DNA of 64,000 nt from Ruegeria sp. TM1040 (GTDB taxonomy: Bacteria; Pseudomonadota; Alphaproteobacteria; Rhodobacterales; Rhodobacteraceae), in contig NC_008044.1 in NCBI RefSeq assembly GCF_000014065.1, forward strand, positions 2,751,501 to 2,815,500. Direction: 5' to 3'. Numbering within the stretch: position 1 is the first letter of the stretch; each line of letters begins with the position of its first letter. The notes under the pieces are model-generated. The model made no database searches and had not been told where the DNA came from. It worked only from the letters and a program-made list of their open reading frames with translations. This document shows, piece by piece, positions 36,687-45,632 of the stretch. Position numbers and translations under genes: made by a program.

Positions 36687-38240
36687 ATGAACATTCAGCT
36701 CCCCTCGCGCAACGGCTATGGCATCCTTGTGGAACAACTGGACGGCCCGGTTTCGGCCTATCACGGCAACACGCTGCTGGCCCAAAGCAGCCGTGCCAAG
36801 GTCATGTATGAAACCCGCCTGCCCCCCGTGGTCTACTTCCCCAAAGAAGACTTGCAGGTGGACATGGATCAGGCCTGCAGCAAGACCACTTTCTGCCCCT
36901 TCAAGGGCACGGCGCATTACCGCGACCTGATCCTGCCCGGCAAGAAGGAGCTCTGCAGCGCGGTCTGGAGCTATGACGAAACCCTGCCCGAAGCGCGCCA
37001 GATCAAGGGCCACGTGGGCTTCATGCCCGACGCGCTGGACCGTCTGGACCTTGGCAACAATCGCCTTCAGGCGCCAGATGACGGCAATATCTCTGGTCCG
37101 CTGGTGGACTGGCTGCTGCGCGAAGCCGCCTTCCTGCCCTCGCCCGAGACGTTTACCGAGGTGCTGGTGGAGCGGCTCCAGCAACAGGGGCTACCGGTCA
37201 GTCGCCTCACCATCCTCGCCTGGGCGCTGCATCCGCGCATCGCAGGGCATCACTATCGCTGGGAAAAAGGTGGCGCCGGGGTCGAGACCTTCTCGCCCTC
37301 CTACGAGATTCACGAAAAACCGGAGTTCAAGAACTCCCCGCTGCGCCATGTCTCCAAGGGGCTTGGGGGCCTGCGCTACCGGCTCACTGGCAATGTCCCT
37401 TCCGAGGATTTCCCGATCCTGCGTGATCTGCGCGAGAAAGGCATGACCGACTATGTCGCCATGCCGCTGCCCTTCTCGGATGGGCGCATCAATGTGCTGA
37501 CCCTCGCCTCGGACGCGCCAGAGGGCTTCAGCACTGCCGATCTGGGCCTGATCTTTGAGTGCTCGGCGGTGATCGCCCGCTTTTACGAGGTCTTCATGCA
37601 GCGCGAAAACGCGCAGGCGGTGCTGGAAACCTATGTGGGCAAACGCTCCGGTGCGCGGGTGCTTGGCGGCGACATCCGCCGCGGCGATGGCGATGAGATC
37701 GACGCCGCGATCATGTTCTGCGACCTGCGCGGCTCCACGCAGCTCGAAGAGACCCTGCCGCGCGACAAATACGTCACCCTGCTGAACGAGTTCTTCGAGA
37801 CCACATCCGGCCTCGTGCATGAAAACGGCGGCGAAGTGCTGAAGTTCATCGGCGATGCGGTGCTGGCGGTGTTTCCCGCCGGTCAGAACCCGGCAGAGGC
37901 GCGCGCGCAGGCACTGAAGGCGGCCCAGGACATCGTCGCTGCCCTGGCCGAGATCGCGCCCTGCCCCTCGCTGCCCAATCTGGAATGCGCGATCGGGATT
38001 GCTTCGGGGTCGGTGCTTTATGGCAATATCGGCTCGCAGGAACGGCTGGATTTCACCGTTATCGGTCAGGCCGCCAATATTGCGGCGCGTCTTGGCGATT
38101 ACGGCAAGACCATTGGCCATCGCATCGTGGTGTCGCGCGACATCCTGACTCAAACCGCCGAGGCAAAGCCGCTGGGGCTTGTGAAACTGCACAATGTCTC
38201 GCAACCGGTCGAGAGCTTTGCCATCGCGGCATCATCCTGA
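36687..38240 (+). CDS. DUF427-adenylate cyclase fusion
   Basis: A 517-residue protein of three parts. Residues 20-115 match DUF427 (LAQSSRAKVMYETRLPPVVY, FPKEDLQVDM, CPFKGTAHYRD). Residues 135-320 correspond to the regulatory region of the cyclase at 99-1412. From about 335 comes a class III cyclase domain with D346 (FCDLRGS), K386 and D390 (LKFIGDAV), and LDFTVIGQAANIAARLG with intact Asn/Arg. No membrane segment. GGAGAG before ATG 36687 supports this start and DUF427 begins soon after. DUF427 folds are small beta-barrels of unknown ligand, so it may act as the sensor. Confidence 0.88.
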   Translation: MNIQLPSRNGYGILVEQLDGPVSAYHGNTLLAQSSRAKVMYETRLPPVVYFPKEDLQVDMDQACSKTTFCPFKGTAHYRDLILPGKKELCSAVWSYDETLPEARQIKGHVGFMPDALDRLDLGNNRLQAPDDGNISGPLVDWLLREAAFLPSPETFTEVLVERLQQQGLPVSRLTILAWALHPRIAGHHYRWEKGGAGVETFSPSYEIHEKPEFKNSPLRHVSKGLGGLRYRLTGNVPSEDFPILRDLREKGMTDYVAMPLPFSDGRINVLTLASDAPEGFSTADLGLIFECSAVIARFYEVFMQRENAQAVLETYVGKRSGARVLGGDIRRGDGDEIDAAIMFCDLRGSTQLEETLPRDKYVTLLNEFFETTSGLVHENGGEVLKFIGDAVLAVFPAGQNPAEARAQALKAAQDIVAALAEIAPCPSLPNLECAIGIASGSVLYGNIGSQERLDFTVIGQAANIAARLGDYGKTIGHRIVVSRDILTQTAEAKPLGLVKLHNVSQPVESFAIAASS

Positions 38241-38282
38241 GCCGCACACCCCATCGCCCTGACCATAGCGCTGAACGACATA

Positions 38283-38336
38283 CGCCCGCCCCGAGGTAAA
38301 ACCGGGACGGGCGCGGGACTGGCGCGCGTGCGCCAG
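38283..38336. repeat. Paired GC hairpins between convergent genes
   Basis: An imperfect stem GCCCGCCCC...GGGACGGGC (38285-38312) followed by CTGGCGC-GCGT-GCGCCAG (38319-38336), between the convergent cyclase and aldehyde dehydrogenase genes. A related GCCCGCCCCG...GGGACGGGCGC stem occurs at 60489-60520. They may act as terminators without a good T-run. Confidence 0.45.
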
Positions 38337-38358
38337 CCAAATCAGGACCGGCCCGACC

Positions 38359-39876
38359 TTAGATGTCGAACTTCACACCCTGCGCCAGCGGCAATTCCGC
38401 CGAATAATTCACGGTGTTGGTCTGGCGGCGCATGTAGGATTTCCACGCGTCAGAGCCGCTCTCGCGCCCACCACCGGTTTCCTTCTCGCCGCCAAAGGCA
38501 CCGCCGATTTCCGCGCCCGACGGCCCAATGTTCACATTGGCAATGCCACAATCGGACCCGGCTGCGGTGAGGAAACTCTCCGCCTCGCGCATATTGAGCG
38601 TGAACACGCAGGAGCTCAGCCCTTGCGGCACGTCGTTCTGCATCTCCACCGCGTCCTCAAAATCGTCATAGCCCATGACGTATAGGATCGGCGCAAAGGT
38701 CTCTTCTTTGACCGACGCGCTCTGACCGGGCATCTCGACGATGGCGGGCGCCATATAGACACCGCCTGCGGGCACGCCCTCGGTGACACGCGCGCCACCA
38801 TGCACCGTGCCGCCCTCGCTCTCGGCCGCCTTCAGCGCAGAGATCATCGCATCCCCTGCGGCCTCGTCCACGAGCGGGCCAACCAGCGTGCCCGCGGCCT
38901 GCGGATCACCAATCGGCAGACCGGCATAGGCGGCCTTCAGGCGCTTCACCAGATCCGCGCGGATGGAGTTGTGCACGATCAGGCGGCGCAGCGAGGTGCA
39001 GCGCTGACCGGCGGTGCCCACGGCAGAGAACACGATCGCCCGCACTGCCATTTCCAGATCCGCCGACGGGGCCACGATCATCGCGTTATTGCCGCCCAGT
39101 TCGAGAATGCATTTGCCAAACCGCTCTGCCACCACAGGTGCCACCGCGCGGCCCATGCGGGTCGACCCCGTGGCCGAAATCACCGGCACGGATGGGCTGG
39201 CGACCAGCTCCTTGCCCAGCTCCGCATCGCCGATCAGGATCTGCAGCAGGCCCTCGGGCGCATCCTCGCCAAAGCGTTTCACCGCGCGTTCAAAGATCTT
39301 GGTGCAGGCCAGCGCCGTCAGCGGTGTTTTCTCCGACGGTTTCCAGATCACCGGATCGCCGCAGACAATCGCCAGCGCCGCGTTCCACGACCAGACCGCA
39401 ACCGGAAAGTTGAACGCCGAGATCACGCCCACAGGCCCCGCCGGATGCCATGTCTCGCGCATGCTGTGGCCGGGACGTTCCGAGGCAATCGTCAGACCAT
39501 AAAGCTGGCGCGACAGACCCACCGCAAAGTCGCAGATGTCGATCATCTCCTGCACTTCGCCAAGGCCTTCAGAGGTGATCTTGCCCGCTTCCCAGCTGAC
39601 CAGCGCGCCAAGGTCCTCCTTGGCCGCGCGCAGCTCTTCACCGAGCAGGCGAATGAGCTCACCGCGCCGCGGGGCGGGCACCACGCGCCACGCCTTGAAC
39701 GCGGACTGTGCGCGGTCCAGAATCGCGGGCATCTCGCCTGCGGGTGTGTCGTGGACCTCGGCCAGCGTGCTGCCATCAATGGGCGAGCGCACCGCGCGGC
39801 TGCCACCGCTCAGCTCTGCCGCCGTCAGGCCCAGGTTCTTCAGGATATCGTCTGCTGTTCGTGCCATGTCTTTCAT
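38359..39876 (-). CDS. Aminoadipate-semialdehyde dehydrogenase (ALDH7 family)
   Basis: A 505-residue NAD(P)-dependent aldehyde dehydrogenase that should oxidise 2-aminoadipate semialdehyde (or its cyclic form) to 2-aminoadipate. Motifs: GVISAFNFPVAVWSWNAALA, the catalytic Glu in LELGGNN, and the catalytic Cys in GTAGQRCTSLRR, the latter characteristic of ALDH7/AmaB. IANVNIGPSGAEIGGAFGGE is also family-typical. The start codon overlaps the stop of the saccharopine dehydrogenase-like gene (TGATG), fixing the ATG at 39876 and tying both to lysine catabolism. Confidence 0.9.
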   Translation of the reverse strand: MKDMARTADDILKNLGLTAAELSGGSRAVRSPIDGSTLAEVHDTPAGEMPAILDRAQSAFKAWRVVPAPRRGELIRLLGEELRAAKEDLGALVSWEAGKITSEGLGEVQEMIDICDFAVGLSRQLYGLTIASERPGHSMRETWHPAGPVGVISAFNFPVAVWSWNAALAIVCGDPVIWKPSEKTPLTALACTKIFERAVKRFGEDAPEGLLQILIGDAELGKELVASPSVPVISATGSTRMGRAVAPVVAERFGKCILELGGNNAMIVAPSADLEMAVRAIVFSAVGTAGQRCTSLRRLIVHNSIRADLVKRLKAAYAGLPIGDPQAAGTLVGPLVDEAAGDAMISALKAAESEGGTVHGGARVTEGVPAGGVYMAPAIVEMPGQSASVKEETFAPILYVMGYDDFEDAVEMQNDVPQGLSSCVFTLNMREAESFLTAAGSDCGIANVNIGPSGAEIGGAFGGEKETGGGRESGSDAWKSYMRRQTNTVNYSAELPLAQGVKFDI

Positions 39877-40997
39877 CACTCAGCTGCCAATTTTGTTGTG
39901 TCTGTCATGTGGTCGATGTCGCCCGCCCGGTAGAGCTGGCCAAATTCTGTCTCGAGGAAGTCCTGCAGCTTCACCTGTTCCTGGCTTACAAAGCCGCGCG
40001 CGGGCAGGACGCCTTGCCGCACCAGATCCACAACCCCCAGCACCCCGGCGGTGGTGGTGACTTGGATCGCGCTCCAGGTCTTGCCGCCGATCTGGCGGGC
40101 ATAGCTCTTGTTGATGAGGCTCTTTTCACGCAGCTCGCCATTGATGCGGCCCCGCGCGGTGCAATAGACCAGCACCACGTCCTGATCGGTGCGCGGCAAT
40201 GCGCTCTCGAAAATCTCTTTCATCAGGTCGCGGCGGCGTTCCAGCCCCAGATCATGCAGCAGCATTTTCAGGATGTCGCAGTGACCGGGATAGCGGATCG
40301 ACCGATACGAGACCGCCCGCGCCTTCCCGTCCAGCGTCTCTGGCAAGGTGCCAAGCCCACCCGAGGTGTTGAAGCATTCATACTCAACCCCATCAAGGCT
40401 CAGACGCTCGTAATCTTCGAGCGGCGCTGTCTTGGTGCGCGCGCCATTCACGATGGCATCGCAGGGGTTGCAATACTCGTTGATCAGCCCGTCGGTGGAC
40501 CAGGTGAGATTATATTTCAACGCGTTGGTCGGAAACTTCGGCAGCGCGCCGACCCGCATGTGCAGGCTGTCCAGCTCATCGAATTCTGCCGCCAGTGACG
40601 CGCCCGCGATGCCCACGAAACCGGGCGCAAGGCCGCTCTGGGGCATGAACACCGTCTCGCTGCCTTCGGCCAGTTTGCGCACCGCTTCGGTGGCGGCCAC
40701 ATCCTCGGTGAGGTCGAAATAATGCGCGCCGGCGGTTTTTGCGGCCTCCGCTATCATTGGCGTCAAAAAGAACGGCGCGGCAGAAATCACCGCGTCAAAC
40801 CCCTGAAGCCCCTTTGCCAGCGACACCGGATCCTTGGCGTCGATCTGCCGGGTCGGCACCCCCAGCTCCGCCACCGCGCCCAGCGCATTCAGGTCATGAT
40901 CCGCGAGGGTCACCTGATAGTTGGCAGATGTCTTTAAAAACGTGGCAATCGCCTGGCCGATCTTGCCCGCGCCCACAACACAGATGTTCCATTGCAT
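39876..40997 (-). CDS. Saccharopine dehydrogenase-like protein
   Basis: A 373-residue NAD(P)-binding protein of the Lys9/saccharopine reductase group. The N-terminal Rossmann motif is [16 protein letters not shown], followed by [20 protein letters not shown] and [18 protein letters not shown], typical of the family. AGGAGGTG precedes ATG 40997. It is followed directly by the ALDH7 gene, so saccharopine to glutamate plus aminoadipate semialdehyde is the likely reaction. Lysine-ketoglutarate reductase, needed upstream, is not in this window. Confidence 0.88.
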   Translation of the reverse strand: MQWNICVVGAGKIGQAIATFLKTSANYQVTLADHDLNALGAVAELGVPTRQIDAKDPVSLAKGLQGFDAVISAAPFFLTPMIAEAAKTAGAHYFDLTEDVAATEAVRKLAEGSETVFMPQSGLAPGFVGIAGASLAAEFDELDSLHMRVGALPKFPTNALKYNLTWSTDGLINEYCNPCDAIVNGARTKTAPLEDYERLSLDGVEYECFNTSGGLGTLPETLDGKARAVSYRSIRYPGHCDILKMLLHDLGLERRRDLMKEIFESALPRTDQDVVLVYCTARGRINGELREKSLINKSYARQIGGKTWSAIQVTTTAGVLGVVDLVRQGVLPARGFVSQEQVKLQDFLETEFGQLYRAGDIDHMTDTTKLAAE

Positions 40998-41091
40998 GTG
41001 ACCTGCACCTCCTGTTTGAGAGCAGCGTGCAGGTTCAATTGTTCGATTTGTAGGGCCGGAATTGTCGGAGTGACGTAAAATCACGCCACTA

Positions 41092-41108
41092 TGACGGATC
41101 AATCGTCA
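41092..41108. promoter_or_regulatory. Candidate Lrp-type operator
   Basis: TGACG-N7-CGTCA dyad upstream of the saccharopine dehydrogenase gene, in the 127-base gap behind the lrp-like gene. A weaker GTGACGT...ATCACGCC arrangement lies at 41070-41085. Confidence 0.45.
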
Positions 41109-41124
41109 ATTTGTTCAGATACCG

Positions 41125-41553
41125 TCAGACGCGATCGATCCGGCGGCCAAAAACCACCAGCGTATTGGTGCGCTGCACGCCGGGAATGCGCCCGACCTCA
41201 TCGACCAGAATGTCCAGATCCTCGATGCGCGGTGCCTCGGCCGAAACCATCAGATCGTATTCGCCATTGATCGACAGGCATTGGCGAATTTCGGGGTAGG
41301 CCTCCAAGCGCTTGATAATGCGTCCGGTTTCCTTTTGCTGAACCTCAAGGAGCACCACCACCATGACCCGGTTACCTTCGTCGGGATCGCGCAGCACCAC
41401 GGTATATCCCGCGATGATGCCACGCTCTTCCAGCCGGGTGATGCGCTCATGCACTGTGGTGCGCGCCACCCCCAGCTTGGCCGCCAGTTTGGTGGTGGAC
41501 TCGCGGGCATTATGCTGCAGAGCAGCGACAATCCGACGGTCGAGATCGTCCAC
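41125..41553 (-). CDS. Lrp/AsnC family transcriptional regulator
   Basis: A 142-residue regulator with an N-terminal HTH (residues 1-60: STTKLAAKLGVARTTVHERI) and a C-terminal RAM ligand-binding domain (GRIIKRLEAYPEIRQCLSIN then GEYDLMVSAEA). It sits upstream of the lysine catabolic pair on the same strand, so lysine or another pathway amino acid is the likely effector. It ends 127 bases before the saccharopine dehydrogenase start. Confidence 0.93.
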   Translation of the reverse strand: MDDLDRRIVAALQHNARESTTKLAAKLGVARTTVHERITRLEERGIIAGYTVVLRDPDEGNRVMVVVLLEVQQKETGRIIKRLEAYPEIRQCLSINGEYDLMVSAEAPRIEDLDILVDEVGRIPGVQRTNTLVVFGRRIDRV

Positions 41554-41556
41554 GGA

Positions 41557-42312
41557 TCAGCCTCGCACAAAGATCGGGCGCTGCGGCGCGGAAGTCTCGG
41601 CGTCAAACGCATAGCCCCCAACCGTGAACCCCTTGAGGTCATCCGCCTCAGTGATGCCATTCTCCAGCACCCAGCGCGCCATTGCGCCACGCGCGCGCTT
41701 GGCCGCAACGCCAATCACCTTGCGACTGCCGCCGCGCTCCTCTTCAAAGCGCGGGCTGATCAGCGTCAGATCGCCCAGCGCTTTGGGCGGGACTGCCTTG
41801 GCGTATTCTTCAGAGGCGAGGTTCAGGACGCTGCCCACACCCAGCTCGCGGGCCTCTTCCACGATGGCCGCGGCAATCTTGTCGCCCCAGAACCCATAGA
41901 GCGTCCCGGCCGGGTGCCCCGGCGTTTTGCGTCCCATTTCAAGACGATAGGCCTCGATGGCATCCGTGGGGCGCAACAGACCATAAAGCCCCGACAGGAT
42001 CCGCAGCCGCCGCTGTGCGGCGTCCTTGGTCACATCGTCAAAGGTGGCGGGCTCCAGCTCCTTGTAGACGTCGCCGTCAAACATCAGCCCCGCCGCGCAT
42101 TGCCCATCACCGGACCAGGCCGCAAAGCGATCCTTGTTGAGCTTGGCCAGCGTCGCACTGATCCCCATCAGCTTGGCGATCTCATCCTCGGACCACGTGC
42201 GGGCCACCCCCGCCAGCTCTGCCGCCTGATCCAGAAACCGCGGCACCGTTGTGGCCTGACCACGCGCGCGCTCTTCGTTCAGTTTCTTGGCGGGGGATAC
42301 GAGAATAATCAA
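41557..42312 (-). CDS. yaaA: Peroxide stress protein YaaA
   Basis: A 251-residue UPF0246 protein that limits intracellular free iron during peroxide stress in E. coli. It begins IILVSPAKKLNEE, and RLRILSGLYGLLRPTDAIEA, NLASEEYAKAV and AKRARGAMARW are family signatures. The start is a TTG at 42312 with AGGAG eight bases ahead; upstream ATG codons would add non-homologous residues. It ends three bases before the lrp-like gene, so the stress protein and lysine operon may share a transcript. Confidence 0.92.
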   Translation of the reverse strand: MIILVSPAKKLNEERARGQATTVPRFLDQAAELAGVARTWSEDEIAKLMGISATLAKLNKDRFAAWSGDGQCAAGLMFDGDVYKELEPATFDDVTKDAAQRRLRILSGLYGLLRPTDAIEAYRLEMGRKTPGHPAGTLYGFWGDKIAAAIVEEARELGVGSVLNLASEEYAKAVPPKALGDLTLISPRFEEERGGSRKVIGVAAKRARGAMARWVLENGITEADDLKGFTVGGYAFDAETSAPQRPIFVRG

Positions 42313-42413
42313 CGGCTGCACTCCTGTCAGGTGAACTTGCCCAGAGTTGTAACGCAATTCGCACGGGTGCCAAGCGCTGCTGCGGCAAGGTCCGGTCAAA
42401 TCTGGGCGATGAC

Positions 42414-44453
42414 CTAGCCCGCGCCGCGCAGGACCTCCAGAAACGCCGAGGCAAACCGTTGCGCGCGGCGCTCCCCCAACAGCCGCTCCATCCCGCTCTC
42501 GTCATCGCTGCGCATCTGCGCCACTTTGGCCAGTTGCGAGGCCGAGCAAGTCAGCGGTTTCTGAGTGCCGCATTCGCCGCGTTGCAGCCGCGCCTGCACC
42601 TCCAGAAGTGTATCGTAAATCGACCCCTGCGCGCGCCCCGCCAGCTTGCGCCGCGCCGGGTGCAGCGCTTCGGCCTCGCCGGTGATCACACTGAGAAACG
42701 CATCGCCATACCGCTCGAGCTTTTTGGCGCCCACGCCCGAAATCCGCGCCATTTCATCCAGGCTTTGCGGGCGGTTCTCCGCCATCTCGATGAGGGTCCG
42801 ATCGGGAAAGATCACATAGGCCGGGACTTTTTGCGCCTCGGCGAGGGCGCGCCGCTTGGCCTTCAGCGCCGACAAAAGGGGCGCATCCTCATCCGAGACC
42901 AGCGCCTTGACCGCCGGGCGGCGGGTGGCGGATTTGATGGTGTCCTTGCGCAGGGTGATGCTGTCCTCGCCACGCAGGATCGGCAGCGCCGGTTCGGTCA
43001 TCCTGAGTGCCCCGTGACGCTCCGGGTCCGGCCGCACCAGATCGCGCCCCATCATCTGCCGGAAAATCGCCTGCCACTCGGGCTTTGAATGCTCGCGCCC
43101 GCAAGCAAAAACCGACAGATCGTCATGCCCCTTCTGGCGCACGCGGTCGTTGGCGTTGCCGATCAGAATGTCAATGAGATGCCCCGCGCCATAGGTCTCC
43201 TCGGTGCGCAGAATGGCCGAGAGCGCCTTTCGCACGGCGGTGGTGCCGTCAAAGGTCTCAACCGGCGTGTCGCACAGATCGCAATGGCCGCAAGGCTCTG
43301 GATTTTCACCAAAATAACTCAGCAGGCTCTGACGGCGACAACTCATGGCCTCCGCCAGCCCCAGCAATGCGTTGAGCCGCGCATGATCCGCGCCGCGCCG
43401 TTCGGGCGGTGCAAGCCCCTCGTCAATCTGGTTGCGGCGCAGGCGGATGTCTTCGGGACCAAAGAGCGTCATCGTCTCGGCGGGCGCCCCATCGCGGCCG
43501 GCGCGGCCGATTTCCTGATAATAGGCTTCGATGCTCTTGGGTAGGTCGGCGTGGGCGACCCAGCGGATGTCGGGCTTGTCGATGCCCATGCCAAAGGCCA
43601 CCGTAGCCACCACGATCAGCCCATCCTCGCGCGCGAAACGTGTCTCGACGATGCGCCGGTCCTCGGCCTCCATGCCGCCGTGATAATGGCAGGCGACATG
43701 GCCAGAGGCCTCGAGCGCGCGGGCGATGTCCTCGGTCTTGGCGCGGGTGCCGCAATAGACAATGCCCGACTGGCCGCGCCGCGCATCGGCGAACTCGAGG
43801 ATCTGTTTGCGCGGGCTGTCCTTGGCGGCAAAGGCGAGGTGAATATTGGGCCGGTCAAAGCCGCGCAAGAAGGCGCGCGGCGCCTCACCGTCGAACAGTT
43901 TCTGGACGATCTCGGCCTGGGTTTCCTGATCTGCCGTGGCGGTAAAGGCTGCCAAGGGCACGTCGAGCGCGCGGCGCAGCTCGCCGATGCGCAGGTAATC
44001 CGGGCGGAAATCATGGCCCCATTGGCTGACGCAGTGGGCCTCGTCCACCGCGATCAGCGAGACACCAATCCGGCGCAGCATGCCCATGGCGCTGCCCGCC
44101 GCCAACCGTTCGGGCGCCATGTACAAAAGCTTCAGCTCGCCCGCCTCGATGGCGTTCCAGACCGCCTCGGTCTCTTCTTCCGTATTGCCAGAAGTAAGCG
44201 CCCCGGCACAGACCCCGGCCTCCTGCAAGGCGCGGACCTGATCGCGCATCAGCGCAATCAGCGGCGAGATCACCACCGTGATCCCCGCGCGGCGCAGCGC
44301 AGGCAACTGATAACAAAGGGATTTACCACCCCCCGTGGGCATGATCGCGAGCACGTTTTCGCCCGCGCTCACGGCCTCGACGATTTCCTCCTGACCGGGA
44401 CGAAAGTCATCGAATCCAAAGATATCGCGCAACAGGGGGATTGCGTCGTGCAT
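42414..44453 (-). CDS. recQ: ATP-dependent DNA helicase RecQ
   Basis: A 679-residue 3'-5' helicase. Walker A MPTGGGKSLCYQLP (about residues 38-51), the DEAH box in VDEAHCVSQWGHDFRPDY, motif VI QEIGRAGRDG, the RQC zinc cysteines (CRRQSLLSYFGENPEPCGHC, DLC) and an HRDC domain (VIFPDRTLIEMAENRP, ISGVGAKKLERYG). All domains are intact. It acts in fork repair and recombination. It is transcribed with yaaA on the same strand, 101 bases upstream. Confidence 0.96.
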   Translation of the reverse strand: MHDAIPLLRDIFGFDDFRPGQEEIVEAVSAGENVLAIMPTGGGKSLCYQLPALRRAGITVVISPLIALMRDQVRALQEAGVCAGALTSGNTEEETEAVWNAIEAGELKLLYMAPERLAAGSAMGMLRRIGVSLIAVDEAHCVSQWGHDFRPDYLRIGELRRALDVPLAAFTATADQETQAEIVQKLFDGEAPRAFLRGFDRPNIHLAFAAKDSPRKQILEFADARRGQSGIVYCGTRAKTEDIARALEASGHVACHYHGGMEAEDRRIVETRFAREDGLIVVATVAFGMGIDKPDIRWVAHADLPKSIEAYYQEIGRAGRDGAPAETMTLFGPEDIRLRRNQIDEGLAPPERRGADHARLNALLGLAEAMSCRRQSLLSYFGENPEPCGHCDLCDTPVETFDGTTAVRKALSAILRTEETYGAGHLIDILIGNANDRVRQKGHDDLSVFACGREHSKPEWQAIFRQMMGRDLVRPDPERHGALRMTEPALPILRGEDSITLRKDTIKSATRRPAVKALVSDEDAPLLSALKAKRRALAEAQKVPAYVIFPDRTLIEMAENRPQSLDEMARISGVGAKKLERYGDAFLSVITGEAEALHPARRKLAGRAQGSIYDTLLEVQARLQRGECGTQKPLTCSASQLAKVAQMRSDDESGMERLLGERRAQRFASAFLEVLRGAG

Positions 44454-44581
44454 GCGGGGGCCTGTGGGTTGGTCTGCTCAGGTTATGAGCGGCACAATCC
44501 CACAGCTGGAATCGGGGGGCAAGAGGGCCTCAGCCCAGAAGCGGCGCCCAAGCCGCGGCAAAGCCGCCGCAGCCCAAGAGA

Positions 44582-44869
44582 TCACATGTAGCCAAACAGC
44601 GTCGGCAGGATATAGGCGCGCAGAGAGATCACGATGAGCAAGGCCGCAAGCGGCGCCAGATCCAACGGATGCGTGTTGGGCAGAATGCGCCGCAGCGGCG
44701 TGTAGATCGGCTCCAGCAGGCGGTTGATGCCATACCAGATCTGCGCCACGAACTGCTGGTGCAGGTTCAGAACCTGAAAATTGATCAGCCAGCTCATGAT
44801 GATGTGCACGATCATGATGAAGTACACAACGCTCAGGATCAGCTGAAGCGGTCCATAGATTGCCATCAT
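44582..44869 (-). CDS. YggT family membrane protein
   Basis: A 95-residue protein with two membrane helix regions (LILSVVYFIMIVHIIMSWLI and LDLAPLAALLIVISLRAYIL) and the conserved amphipathic centre RLLEPIYTPLRRILPNTHPL. This family is linked to cell division and envelope function. The start at 44869 follows GAGGA and matches family N-termini; upstream in-frame codons add a polar extension without support. Divergent from the thioesterase gene. Confidence 0.85.
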   Translation of the reverse strand: MMAIYGPLQLILSVVYFIMIVHIIMSWLINFQVLNLHQQFVAQIWYGINRLLEPIYTPLRRILPNTHPLDLAPLAALLIVISLRAYILPTLFGYM

Positions 44870-45003
44870 CGGTGTCAGGTCCTCGTCTGATTTCGCATTT
44901 GAGGTAATCATCTGCACAGATTTTCGCAACCCTTCCGCGAGGTCTTAGGTTGACGTGTGGTGAACAGGTGGCATGTAGAAGAGAAGTAAACCGGAGCGTT
45001 TAG

Positions 45004-45582
45004 ATGTACCCAATTGTCCGCCTGTTGAAAGATGCCGCCCTTGCCAGCCGCCAGCCCCGCCTTGGCCCGCTTGAGACCCATGTGTCGCGCCATCACTGCT
45101 GGCCCTGGGATCTTGATATCTGGCTTGAACTCAACAATGGCCGCACGCTGACGCTCTATGATCTTGGGCGCACCATGCTGACCCTGCGCACGGGACTTGC
45201 GGGTGTTCTCAAACGCGAAGGCTGGGCGGTGGCCGTTGCGGGTGCCTCGGTACGCTATCGCCGCCGCATCAAGGCGATGGAGCGGTTCGAGATGAAAAGC
45301 CGCGCGATCGGCTGGGACGATCGGTTCATCTATGTGGAACAGGGCATGTGGAAGGCCAACGGCGAATGCGCCAACCACGCATTGCTGCGCACGGTGGTCA
45401 CCGACAAGAACGGTATCGTACCTCCCGAGCGGGTCATCAAGGCCTGGGGACAAGACATCCAGAGCCCGGATCTGCCCGAGTGGGTCAAGGCCTGGTGCGC
45501 CGCCGAAGACCTGCGGCCCTGGCCTCCGATGGCAGAGTCATCCGCCGACAAAGGTGACGTGGCGCTTGCCAGCGCCTCCTGA
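45004..45582 (+). CDS. Hotdog-fold acyl-CoA thioesterase-like protein
   Basis: A 192-residue protein of the 4-hydroxybenzoyl-CoA thioesterase-like group. CWPWDLDIWLELNNGRTLTL then YDLGR matches the active-site helix with Asp and Asn, and the following strands (YRRRIKAMERFEMKSRAIGW) form the hotdog sheet. Substrate is not predictable. Divergent from the YggT gene and upstream of the MFS transporter. Confidence 0.8.
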   Translation: MYPIVRLLKDAALASRQPRLGPLETHVSRHHCWPWDLDIWLELNNGRTLTLYDLGRTMLTLRTGLAGVLKREGWAVAVAGASVRYRRRIKAMERFEMKSRAIGWDDRFIYVEQGMWKANGECANHALLRTVVTDKNGIVPPERVIKAWGQDIQSPDLPEWVKAWCAAEDLRPWPPMAESSADKGDVALASAS

Positions 45583-45632
45583 CCCCTGTCATAGCTGGTC
45601 CAAACAATGCACCAAAGCATTTGAGGACAGGT

